Positions 1 to 5,541 of a stretch of 7,936 nt of DNA are shown in pieces; positions within the stretch are counted from its first letter, which is position 1, and every line of letters begins with the position of its first letter. Source of the stretch: JAQVWU01 sp964628455 (GTDB lineage: Bacteria > Bacillota > Clostridia > Oscillospirales > CAG-272); NCBI GenBank assembly GCA_964628455.1, contig CAZVPD010000162.1:1-7936 (forward strand), in the 5' to 3' direction. The notes beneath the pieces were generated by a model. It worked only from the letters and a program-made list of their open reading frames with translations. It was not told where the DNA came from and searched no databases. The position numbers and the translations under genes were made by a program.

Positions 1-14
1 CTGCCTCCGTAGAG

Positions 15-425
15 CTAATAGCGGTATAAAAAAAGTCTGCGCAGGGGCCTTACGGTCAGGGTGTCGCCGAAAATATAGACCGCGTTCGCTGTTTCGGTGA
101 CCCCGTCCGAAGCGAAGGCCGGTTCGGCGACGATGTTGTTATGCCCTTCGAACCTGTAGAAGAATCGGGCCAGGCCCGCTTTTTCGCGGATCTCAAAATC
201 GCCTGTGATCTCCGTTTTCGGCTCCGCTTCCAGAGAAAAAGAATCCGTGCGCCTGTTCATTTCATCGCGAAGCAGGTTCACATAGCACGGAAACCGGAAA
301 GGAACCGGGCGGAGCTCCCCTCCGCAGACAGGCGGGTCGGTAAAACAGGCCTCTACTCCGGCCGGCCCCTGTCCCCAGGTATGTGAATCACCCGTGCAGA
401 CGACGGTTTTCATGGATCCGATCAT
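15..425 (-). CDS. SGNH/GDSL-like hydrolase, N-terminal part; short or frameshifted
   Basis: The frame encodes 136 residues. Near the N-terminus, CTGDSHTWGQG (residues 10-20) matches block I of SGNH/GDSL esterases, with S14 as the expected nucleophile. It is followed by an FPCYVNLLRDEMN segment resembling the helix after block I. Members of this superfamily are usually about 200 residues or more and carry later GxND and DxxH blocks; neither is present here. The frame stops at 15-17, just after seven T on the coding strand (28-34). Removing one T would keep the frame open to the window edge, so a frameshift, a sequencing error or a genuinely short protein are all possible. The start at 425 has GGAGG four bases upstream; ATG at 413 is an alternative. 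Substrate unknown (carbohydrate or lipid ester by family). No signal peptide is evident. Confidence 0.6.
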   Translation of the reverse strand: MIGSMKTVVCTGDSHTWGQGPAGVEACFTDPPVCGGELRPVPFRFPCYVNLLRDEMNRRTDSFSLEAEPKTEITGDFEIREKAGLARFFYRFEGHNNIVAEPAFASDGVTETANAVYIFGDTLTVRPLRRLFLYRY

Positions 426-442
426 TTCGCCTCCGAATTTAT

Positions 443-462
443 CGCACCGGCGTGCCGGCGCG
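443..462 (-). other. Leader hairpin upstream of the SGNH gene
   Basis: On the minus strand, CGCGCCGG, a CACG loop and CCGGTGCG form an 8-bp stem with one G-U pair. It lies in the predicted 5' leader, a few bases upstream of the GGAGG ribosome binding site. No T-run follows on either strand, so it is not an intrinsic terminator. It could affect mRNA stability or translation, but that is inference. Confidence 0.4.
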
Positions 463-485
463 GGGTCTTTCTTTAAAGCAACCTC

Positions 486-514
486 ATTTTATCACATGAG
501 ACCGAAATATTCAA
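486..514 (-). promoter_or_regulatory. Sigma-A-like promoter for the SGNH gene
   Basis: Read on the minus strand: TTGAAT (509-514), a 17-bp spacer, then TAAAAT (486-491) preceded by TGA, an extended -10 form. Transcription would begin near base 479, giving a leader of about 55 bases before the ATG at 425. Confidence 0.6.
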
Positions 515-534
515 GACAAAATCCGGGGTTTATA

Positions 535-563
535 TTGATTTTTTCAAACGGTTCGGATATAAT
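535..563 (+). promoter_or_regulatory. Sigma-A-like promoter for the sugar isomerase gene
   Basis: TTGATT (535-540), a 17-bp spacer and a perfect TATAAT (558-563). Predicted transcription start is near base 570, about 60 bases before the ATG at 633. It is back to back with the minus-strand promoter at 486-514, with only 20 bases between the two -35 boxes. Confidence 0.7.
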
Positions 564-632
564 GAAACCAGTCTGAGCCATATATCCGAAAGCACCGCCC
601 GATGATACAGATAAAATAAAGGAGTAACAGTC

Positions 633-1415
633 ATGACAAACAGAAAGTCCATCTACCTCGACTGCATAGGACCCGGTTCCACGGAGGAAAAACTTGCGGC
701 CGCCGCCGCCGCGGGCTTTGCGGGAGTCGAAATGCCTTCCATACCGGAAAACGAACGCGCAGCGGTAAAAGAACTCTTTAAAAAATACGGTCTCATCTGT
801 CCCAGCATTATGACGACGGGGGCATGGAATTATCCTGCGACCTCGCCCGACGCGGAGGTCCGCGCAAAAAGCGCCGACTGCTTCAGACTCGCGGTCGACA
901 CGGCGGCTGAAATGGGCTGCGACACGATCCTCACCGTTCCCGGCGCGGTTACGCCCGACATCCCCTATGAAGCCGCATGGGAAAACGGCGCAAAAACGCT
1001 GGCCATGGTCGTCCCTTATGCGGAAGCCAAAGGGATCACGATGGCTATAGAAAACGTATGGAACAAATTCCTGCTGAGTCCCCGCGAAATGGTCCAGTTC
1101 GTCGATTCGTTCGGCAGCAAATACGTCATGTCCTATTTTGACATCGGAAATATCGTCATCTACGGATTTCCGCAGCACTGGATCAGATCCCTGGGCAGGC
1201 GCATCAAACGCGTGCACATCAAAGGATTCGCGATGAAGGGCTTTGAGAGTTTTGCGTGGACGCAGCTGCTCGAGAGCACCATCGACTGGAAGGCGGTCGC
1301 CTCCGCGTTAAAGGAAGTCGGTTATGACGGCTGGGTAACGGCGGAACTGGGTCCCGACGCGCGCGGACTCAAGGGAATTGCCGGCGATATGGACCATATA
1401 CTCGCGCTGGCGTAA
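633..1415 (+). CDS. Sugar phosphate isomerase/epimerase-like TIM-barrel protein
   Basis: A 260-residue protein of the xylose isomerase-like TIM-barrel superfamily (AP endonuclease 2 fold), closest in pattern to L-ribulose/L-xylulose-5-phosphate 3-epimerases and hexulose-6-phosphate isomerases. The expected divalent-metal ligands are visible: E140 in MAIENVWNKF, D170 in SYFDIGN, H195 in RVHIKGF and E238 in VTAELGP. The stretch DIGN...GFPQHWIRSLG (170-188) is typical of the family. Where relatives commonly read VH(I/V)KD, this protein has VHIKG. The start is set by AAAGGAG (618-624), eight bases upstream of the ATG. The gene is monocistronic, lying between its own promoter and a hairpin terminator, with no transporter or kinase beside it to suggest the sugar. 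The fold assignment is firm; the substrate is unknown. A cytosolic location is expected, as no signal or membrane segment is seen. Confidence 0.88.
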   Translation: MTNRKSIYLDCIGPGSTEEKLAAAAAAGFAGVEMPSIPENERAAVKELFKKYGLICPSIMTTGAWNYPATSPDAEVRAKSADCFRLAVDTAAEMGCDTILTVPGAVTPDIPYEAAWENGAKTLAMVVPYAEAKGITMAIENVWNKFLLSPREMVQFVDSFGSKYVMSYFDIGNIVIYGFPQHWIRSLGRRIKRVHIKGFAMKGFESFAWTQLLESTIDWKAVASALKEVGYDGWVTAELGPDARGLKGIAGDMDHILALA

Positions 1416-1428
1416 AAACAGCAGAAAG

Positions 1429-1464
1429 AGTGCCCGGCACCGCACAGGCGGCCGGGCACTTTTT
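1429..1464 (+). terminator. Intrinsic terminator shared by convergent genes
   Basis: AGTGCCCGGC (1429-1438) pairs perfectly with GCCGGGCACT (1451-1460), a 10-bp GC-rich stem with a 12-base loop, followed by TTTTT (1460-1464). It starts 14 bases after the isomerase stop. The convergent PHP gene ends at 1463, so its stop codon touches the T-tract. On the minus strand the same stem is followed by a poorer T-rich stretch (CTTTCTGCTGTTTTT), so it may also work in that direction, less well. Confidence 0.88.
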
Positions 1465-2185
1465 ATCTGCCGAGGATCAGGGAGGCTTTTGACATCATGG
1501 AAGCGGCGTGCCCGCCCAGGTGCTTCAAGGCGCGCGTAAACCGTTGGTACGAATATTCGGGCCTGTCGTGAACGTCGCTGCCGAGAAGGGAGATATCGCC
1601 CGAAACGATCAGCGGCATCAGGCGCTTTCTGAGTCTGCCGCTGCAGAGCGAATCCGCGTTTACCTGCAGGACAAAGCCGAAAGGGAGCAGTTTCCGTAGG
1701 TTCTCCGCGTCGTACCGGTCGGCGTGCGCTATGACGGGCTTCAGACCGCGGACTGACGAAACAGCCGTCAGGACGTCGAATACCCATGCGTCCCAGGTGC
1801 CGTACGGCATTTCGAGCAGGATATGACCGGTGCCTCCCGCGCACAGCATCGGCAGATGTTCGAGTCCGGCCGCATCATAGGACAGATGGACTTCGGCGGC
1901 CGGAATGATTTCGACGGAGCCGTCGGAGTTCCGATTCAGTTCATCGGCCGCTTTATTGCGTTTTTCGATGAAATCGGGGATGGAAACGCCTTCGCTGACG
2001 TAAAAATGCGGCGTGGCGACAATGGTCGCGACGCCTGCCGCGCGGGCGCACGCGAGCTGGCGGAGCGAATGGCCGAGGTCCGGGCTGCCGTGGTCTGTTC
2101 CCGGAAGAATATGCGCATGGAAATCCACAAGGGGATACGCACCGGAAAGCCGGCTCTGCCCGGCCGCAGACGGGAAAATTTTCAT
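1463..2185 (-). CDS. PHP-domain phosphoesterase, CpsB/YwqE-type tyrosine phosphatase-like
   Basis: A 240-residue PHP-superfamily protein in the manganese-dependent CpsB/CapC/YwqE group. These enzymes dephosphorylate tyrosine residues of BY-kinases controlling capsule or exopolysaccharide export. Metal ligands expected for the family are all present: H23 and H25 (DFHAHILPG), H60 (VATPHFY), E98 (AAEVHL), H154 (VIAHADRY), D204 and H206 (GSDVHD). The usual PGxDDG reads PGTDHG here. The PHP core begins about 20 residues in, later than in typical members. The start is uncertain: ATG at 2185 has no good Shine-Dalgarno, whereas TTG at 2194 has AAAGG eight bases upstream and may be the true start. It lies 65 bases after the ATP-grasp gene on the same strand with no terminator between, so co-transcription is likely. 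No kinase or polysaccharide gene is in view, so the substrate is inferred only from family. Confidence 0.85.
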   Translation of the reverse strand: MKIFPSAAGQSRLSGAYPLVDFHAHILPGTDHGSPDLGHSLRQLACARAAGVATIVATPHFYVSEGVSIPDFIEKRNKAADELNRNSDGSVEIIPAAEVHLSYDAAGLEHLPMLCAGGTGHILLEMPYGTWDAWVFDVLTAVSSVRGLKPVIAHADRYDAENLRKLLPFGFVLQVNADSLCSGRLRKRLMPLIVSGDISLLGSDVHDRPEYSYQRFTRALKHLGGHAASMMSKASLILGR

Positions 2186-2219
2186 GGATATCAAACACAA
2201 AACCTTTCGTTCACATCAT

Positions 2220-2234
2220 AGCGGACAAGCCGCT
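2220..2234 (-). other. Small hairpin between the ATP-grasp and PHP genes
   Basis: AGCGG and CCGCT form a 5-bp stem with a 5-base loop just after the ATP-grasp stop codon. No T-run follows, so it is unlikely to end transcription; it might mark a processing site or be chance. Confidence 0.25.
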
Positions 2235-2250
2235 GCCGCGGGATTCGGTT

Positions 2251-3198
2251 TTACCGCACACCGGAAAAATAGGACTCCACGGCATCGGAATAGATCTCTT
2301 TTGCCTTATTGTAATTTTTCTTCCCGGACCGGGCAAAGTTTTCCATCATGATCCCGCTGTTGATTTCGAGGATCATCATTTTTTCGGGGGTCTCGATGAT
2401 ATCGACCGAGGCGAAGCCGATCTTAAGGGCTGCGGCGGCGCGTCCGGATAATTCGGCAAGCCGCTCCGTTAAAGCGGCGTCCTCCACGACCTCCGCCTCG
2501 GAGCCCTGCCCGAGGTTGTGCTTCCATCCGATGTCGGCCTTTTCGCCCGCGCGGGGAACGGACGAAAGGCCGGCGACGATTTCAAGCGCGCCGATATCCG
2601 CCCCGTATTTTTTGAAGGCAAGTTCAAAAACCGCATGCTGTCCGTCTCCGATCACATGCGGCAGTATTTTTCTGTATATAAGCCGGGCGCTTCCGTTGAG
2701 CATAATGACCCGGAATTCGTTGATTATCTGATAGAACGGAGAAACCGACATGGAGCGCGAACTGCGGAATATTTCCGAGACGGTGCGTTCCAGTTCCGCC
2801 TGGTCCGAAACGATATAAACTCCGCTTCCTCCCGAACCGCTGTTCCGCTTGCATACCAGCCGGCCGTATCGGCCGAGCAGCCCGGTAAGCTGCGTCCAGT
2901 TGCCCGAACTTCCCGTATAGTGCAGGTTTGACGGAGACATGAAAAACAGGTGTTCCGCCGAAGGTATGCCCGCGCCGGAAAGAACGGCGGAAAGCGCGGC
3001 TTTATCGCCGCATATCAGTTCCGACGCGGCGTCGTTCAGAGGGAACTGATAGCCGTATATATACATCACACCGCCGCCGCGGGTCAGTTTCAGGATCCAG
3101 TCATAGGAATATGTCTCTAACTCTATATTGTTTTCCGCGCATATTTCACGCATGATTTTAATCATCTGACGGTCGCTGTTCATCAAATTCCGAATCAT
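2251..3198 (-). CDS. ATP-grasp superfamily ligase of unknown substrate
   Basis: A 315-residue protein with an ATP-grasp fold resembling the RimK, glutathione synthetase and cyanophycin synthetase groups. Visible elements in order: CKRNSGSGGSGVYIV (116-130), with the nucleotide-binding lysine K117 and a glycine-rich loop; NEFRVIMLNG (160-169) and RKILPHVIGDG (176-186), like the central strand and HVIGDG motif of cyanophycin synthetase and GshF; WKHNLGQGSEAE (225-236), the equivalent of the RimK NLxxGG loop; D266; and ILEINSG (277-282), where E278 and N280 should bind magnesium. Such enzymes join a carboxylate to an amine through an acyl phosphate; which ones cannot be told here. No companion peptidase or Mur-ligase domain is fused. 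The start is uncertain: GGAG abuts the ATG at 3198, and the ATG at 3183 (GGAA four bases upstream) is an alternative. It is first of a probable two-gene transcript with the PHP phosphoesterase. Confidence 0.85.
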   Translation of the reverse strand: MIRNLMNSDRQMIKIMREICAENNIELETYSYDWILKLTRGGGVMYIYGYQFPLNDAASELICGDKAALSAVLSGAGIPSAEHLFFMSPSNLHYTGSSGNWTQLTGLLGRYGRLVCKRNSGSGGSGVYIVSDQAELERTVSEIFRSSRSMSVSPFYQIINEFRVIMLNGSARLIYRKILPHVIGDGQHAVFELAFKKYGADIGALEIVAGLSSVPRAGEKADIGWKHNLGQGSEAEVVEDAALTERLAELSGRAAAALKIGFASVDIIETPEKMMILEINSGIMMENFARSGKKNYNKAKEIYSDAVESYFSGVR

Positions 3199-3242
3199 CT
3201 CCGTTCTTTAAAGGATGCTCCGCAAAGCGGATGTCCTGACGT

Positions 3243-3271
3243 ATTATAGCATAACCGATGCAAGAATTCAA
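3243..3271 (-). promoter_or_regulatory. Sigma-A-like promoter for the ATP-grasp/PHP genes
   Basis: On the minus strand: TTGAAT (3266-3271), a 17-bp spacer and a perfect TATAAT (3243-3248) preceded by TGC, an extended -10. The predicted start near 3236 gives a leader of about 40 bases to the ATG at 3198. No CtsR box overlaps it, so it is probably not part of the CtsR regulon. Confidence 0.75.
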
Positions 3272-3349
3272 TAAGCAAAAACAAAGAATCAAACGGCGTA
3301 AAAGCGCGAAAAACCGAGATAAAAGCAGGAAATAAGACGCAGGATCGCT

Positions 3350-3376
3350 TTAACCGCCGTTAACCGCCTCCGGTTA
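3350..3376. repeat. Short direct and inverted repeats upstream of ctsR
   Basis: TTAACCGCC occurs twice (3350-3358 and 3360-3368), and TAACCG (3361-3366) is inverted as CGGTTA (3371-3376) across four bases. The cluster ends 23 bases before the ctsR -35 box. It could be a binding site for a second regulator, or simple local repetition; the sequence cannot decide. Confidence 0.45.
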
Positions 3377-3398
3377 TGCCGGATTGGCCATATTTGAC

Positions 3399-3415
3399 TT
3401 TGACTATTACTGACC
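3399..3415 (-). promoter_or_regulatory. Second CtsR box, reverse orientation, over the -35
   Basis: TTTGACT-ATT-ACTGACC fits the reverse complement of the CtsR consensus (RGTCAAA-NAN-RGTCAAA) in its first heptad and central T, and at 5 of 7 positions in the second heptad. It covers the -35 hexamer of the ctsR promoter. A further TTTGACT overlaps it by one base on the left (3393-3399). It is weaker than the downstream box. Confidence 0.6.
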
Positions 3416-3428
3416 AATGCCGTATAAT
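3400..3428 (+). promoter_or_regulatory. Sigma-A promoter of the ctsR operon
   Basis: TTGACT (3400-3405, five of six consensus bases), a 17-bp spacer and a perfect TATAAT (3423-3428). Predicted start near 3435, giving a leader of about 118 bases before ctsR. Strong core elements overlapped by repressor boxes are typical of CtsR-controlled heat-shock operons. Confidence 0.85.
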
Positions 3429-3438
3429 AAATACAATA

Positions 3439-3455
3439 GGTCAAAGACAGTCAAA
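3439..3455 (+). promoter_or_regulatory. CtsR operator, exact consensus
   Basis: GGTCAAA-GAC-AGTCAAA is an exact match to the known CtsR heptad repeat RGTCAAA-NAN-RGTCAAA. It lies just after the predicted transcription start, where bound CtsR dimers would block transcription. This supports autoregulation of the operon by its first gene. Confidence 0.92.
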
Positions 3456-3502
3456 GACAATAAATACCGGCGGAAACGGGGAGCCGGAGAAAGGGGATCG
3501 GT

Positions 3503-3559
3503 ATGCAGGAGAGAACAGATACGAGGCGAATGAACATACGGAGGAAAAGAATATGCTGA
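3503..3559 (+). CDS. Possible 18-residue Arg-rich leader ORF overlapping ctsR
   Basis: ATG at 3503 follows GGGGA (3493-3497) at a workable distance and opens an 18-codon frame, MQERTDTRRMNIRRKRIC. Its TGA (3557-3559) lies just inside ctsR, whose ATG is 3553-3555 in another frame. Ribosomes reading it would pass through the ctsR ribosome binding site (3540-3544), so it could couple or attenuate ctsR translation. Six of 18 codons are Arg, all AGA, AGG, CGA or CGG rather than the CGC common in the neighbouring genes. A purine-rich leader generates such codons by chance, so translation is unproven. Confidence 0.3.
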   Translation: MQERTDTRRMNIRRKRIC

Positions 3560-3933
3560 TATCGGATGTGATAGCGCAGCTGAACGACCTCGCCGGAAAA
3601 GTCGGATGTGTCCCGAGCCAGATCAATTATGTGATCACCTCCCGCTTTACCCCCGAACAGGGATATATCACCGAGAGCAGGCGCGGGGGCGGGGGCTATA
3701 TCCGGATCGTAAAAAAGCAGCTCCATAAAAACGAGTATCTGATGCATTTCTTTCAGGCCATCGGCGAGGAGCTGGACGAATCCGCGGCCGCCGCGTTTAT
3801 AAAAAATCTCGCCGGCCATCTTTTTATCACCCGCCGCGAGGAAAACATCATACGCGCAGCCGTATTGTCCGCGGACGGAAACAAAAGACGCGCCGATATC
3901 ATGCGTCAGATCATCCTGGCTGTCATGGAATGA
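3553..3933 (+). CDS. ctsR: Transcriptional repressor CtsR, short N-terminus
   Basis: CtsR is the winged-helix repressor of class III heat-shock genes (clpC, clpP and this operon); heat or McsB-linked signals relieve its repression. Diagnostic sequence is present: CVPSQINYVITSRFTPEQGY (19-38) is the recognition-helix region, and ESRRGGGGYIRI (41-52) is the glycine-rich wing that reads the heptad repeats. The C-terminal dimerisation/McsB-contact domain follows (about 60-126). The start at 3553 is set by GGAGG (3540-3544), eight bases upstream; the frame extends further upstream but through the promoter, so that extension is not real. The protein is 126 residues against roughly 150 in typical members. 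The deficit lies between ISDVIAQ and CVPSQ, where Bacillus-type CtsR has about 18 more residues (end of helix 1 and first strand). It is the first gene of the operon, 81 bases before mcsA. Confidence 0.95.
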   Translation: MLISDVIAQLNDLAGKVGCVPSQINYVITSRFTPEQGYITESRRGGGGYIRIVKKQLHKNEYLMHFFQAIGEELDESAAAAFIKNLAGHLFITRREENIIRAAVLSADGNKRRADIMRQIILAVME

Positions 3934-4014
3934 CCGAAACAAAAAAGAATAATAACAGCATTCGGGAAACGAAATCAGCAGGAAGCGACTTTAAAACAGA
4001 CGGAGGAGAAAGAT

Positions 4015-4509
4015 ATGCAGTGCATGAAATGCAAAAAAAACGAAGCGTCTTTTTATTTTAAACAGAATGTAAACGGAAAAATTTCCGAAACCGCGCTCTG
4101 CCACGAATGCGCGAGCGAGCTCGGAGAAAATGTTATTTCGGAAACACTCTCCTTTAATCCGTTCGGAGGATTTTTCGGACCCGCTGCCGCTCCCGCAAAA
4201 CGCGCGCCGGACACGGTCAAACGCTGCACGCTCTGCGGCTCGGGGTTTAACGATCTTGTCAAAAACGGGAAGATCGGATGCGCGAAATGCTACGAGACGT
4301 TTTCCGACGAACTTGCTCCGACCGTTGCAAAGCTGCACGGTCAGACAACGCATACCGGAAGGGCTCCTTTTGAGCACCGCGCGAAAAACGACCGGAAGAA
4401 CCGTGAAAAACAGCTCAGGGCGGAACTCAAAAACGCAATCGACGCGCAGAACTTCGAAAGCGCCGCGGTGATCCGGGATGAACTCAAAAAACTGGAAAAG
4501 GGCGAGTGA
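4015..4509 (+). CDS. mcsA: McsA, zinc-finger activator/adaptor of the arginine kinase McsB
   Basis: McsA binds and activates the arginine kinase McsB and links it to ClpC substrates. This 164-residue protein has the family's four CxxC pairs: C3/C6, C29/C32, C71/C74 and C89/C92, which should hold two zinc ions. IGCAKCYETFSDELAP (87-102) followed by the HGQTTHTGRAP segment (108-118) is characteristic. The C-terminal part (about 128-164) is a charged helical UVR (UvrB/UvrC-type) motif, with NFESAAVIRDELKKLE near the end. The linker between the zinc sites is rich in F, G, A and P (47-65). The start has GGAGGAG (4002-4008), with GGAGG eight bases from the ATG. The gene lies in the ctsR operon, 36 bases before mcsB. 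Length is slightly below the approximately 185 residues of Bacillus McsA, with no domain missing. Confidence 0.95.
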   Translation: MQCMKCKKNEASFYFKQNVNGKISETALCHECASELGENVISETLSFNPFGGFFGPAAAPAKRAPDTVKRCTLCGSGFNDLVKNGKIGCAKCYETFSDELAPTVAKLHGQTTHTGRAPFEHRAKNDRKNREKQLRAELKNAIDAQNFESAAVIRDELKKLEKGE

Positions 4510-4545
4510 AAAACCCGTCTGTGACAGAATACAGGAGGAATAACA

Positions 4546-5541
4546 ATGGCCTGGTATAATACAAAGGGAACGGAAGACGACGTTGTCGTAAGCTCGAGGA
4601 TACGTTTTGCCCGTAACATAGCCGACTATCCTTTTGCCGGACGGCTCGATCCTACGTCCGCAAACGAAATCATAGAAAAAATCCGGTCCGTGCTCGGTGA
4701 AGGGTATAAATTCATCAACTTCGCGGACATATCGCCCGCCGAAGCGGCTTCCTATGTCGAAAAACATTATGTAAGCCCGGAATTCACCTCCTCCGCCCTG
4801 CCCCACGCCCTGCTGCTTGACGAAGACAAAGGGGTCGCCGTCATGGTGTGCGAGGAAGACCATGTGCGCCTGCAGTGCGTGCTGCCCGGTCTCGCGCTTG
4901 AGGAGGCGTTTAAAGCCGTCTGCGGGGCAGACGACGAACTGAGCCGGAAATACAACTTCGCCTATGACGAAAAGCTGGGTTACCTGACCCACTGCCCGAC
5001 AAACCTCGGCACGGCGATGCGGGCTTCGGTCATGCTTTTCCTTCCGGCTCTGACCATGACCGGAAAAATCGGCGAGCTTTCCGCCTATCTTCCGAAAGTA
5101 GGGCTCGTCATGCGCGGAATGTACGGCGAGGGCAGCGGTTCGGACGGATGCCTGTATCAGATATCCAACCGCGTCACACTCGGTCTTTCCGAAGAAGACA
5201 TCATTTTAAAACTCGGCGAGGCGATCGGTCAGATCATAGCGATGGAACGCCAGGTTCGCGAAACGATCCGGGATAAAGTGGACGATACGGTCTGCCGTTC
5301 CTACGGCATCATGAGCTATGCGCGCCGGATGACCTCAAAGGAATTTATGAAGCTTTTTGCCGATGTTCGGCTGGGCGTTGCCCTGGGTGTCATCAAGGGA
5401 GTGACCAACGAAAAACTCGGCGACATCATGATCAACTCTATGCCCGCCACGCTGAGCCGGAACAACGGCGGCAGCATAGACGAAGCCGCGAGGGACAGGC
5501 TGCGGGCCGCTTATGTTTCGAAAGAAATCAAGGGCGCGTGA
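4546..5541 (+). CDS. mcsB: Protein arginine kinase McsB
   Basis: McsB phosphorylates arginine side chains of unfolded proteins and of CtsR; phospho-arginine is then the degradation tag read by ClpC. The 331-residue sequence carries the phosphagen-kinase core: SSRIRFARN (16-24), a phosphate-contacting arginine segment; EEDHVRLQC (103-111), containing a likely catalytic glutamate; HCPTNLGT (149-156), the guanidino-kinase signature with the reactive cysteine C150; and RGMYGEGS (190-197) followed by the SNRVTLGLSEEDII loop (207-220). RDRLRA (316-321) matches the RDxxRA motif that forms the allosteric phospho-arginine site in characterised McsB, so self-activation is probably retained. The C-terminus is somewhat shorter than the roughly 360 residues of Bacillus McsB. 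AGGAGG (4533-4538) lies seven bases before the ATG. It sits between mcsA and clpC in the CtsR-controlled operon. Confidence 0.96.
   Translation: MAWYNTKGTEDDVVVSSRIRFARNIADYPFAGRLDPTSANEIIEKIRSVLGEGYKFINFADISPAEAASYVEKHYVSPEFTSSALPHALLLDEDKGVAVMVCEEDHVRLQCVLPGLALEEAFKAVCGADDELSRKYNFAYDEKLGYLTHCPTNLGTAMRASVMLFLPALTMTGKIGELSAYLPKVGLVMRGMYGEGSGSDGCLYQISNRVTLGLSEEDIILKLGEAIGQIIAMERQVRETIRDKVDDTVCRSYGIMSYARRMTSKEFMKLFADVRLGVALGVIKGVTNEKLGDIMINSMPATLSRNNGGSIDEAARDRLRAAYVSKEIKGA

Larger units (their letters stand above)
3199..3552. other. Divergent intergenic region with two promoters and CtsR operators
   Basis: This 354-base stretch separates the minus-strand ATP-grasp gene from ctsR. From left to right it holds the ATP-grasp leader (with a small CCGC-TTT-GCGG hairpin), its promoter (3243-3271), an A-rich stretch with no feature I can name (about 3272-3345), a repeat cluster (3350-3376), the ctsR promoter and two CtsR boxes (3399-3455), and the ctsR leader with a possible 18-codon ORF. 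Confidence 0.8.

Noticed and set aside
443..462. GC-rich hairpin as an intrinsic terminator
   Set aside because: No T-run follows the stem on either strand and it lies between a promoter and its start codon.
492..1217. 241-codon minus-strand open frame over the sugar isomerase
   Set aside because: Its composition is that of a shadow frame, it overlaps a recognisable protein, and it also overlaps both promoters of the divergent region.
3439..3460. TCAAAGACA repeats as the start of a CRISPR or satellite array
   Set aside because: Only two full copies with a short spacing; they match the CtsR operator consensus exactly.
3376..3552. In-frame N-terminal extension of ctsR from ATG 3376
   Set aside because: It would run through the promoter and the CtsR operator, has no good ribosome binding site, and the extension has no CtsR-like sequence. 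ATG 3553 has GGAGG at ideal spacing.
3991..4992. 333-codon minus-strand open frame opposite mcsA and mcsB
   Set aside because: It is antisense to two confidently identified genes and shows no recognisable domain; it looks like a shadow of their codon bias.
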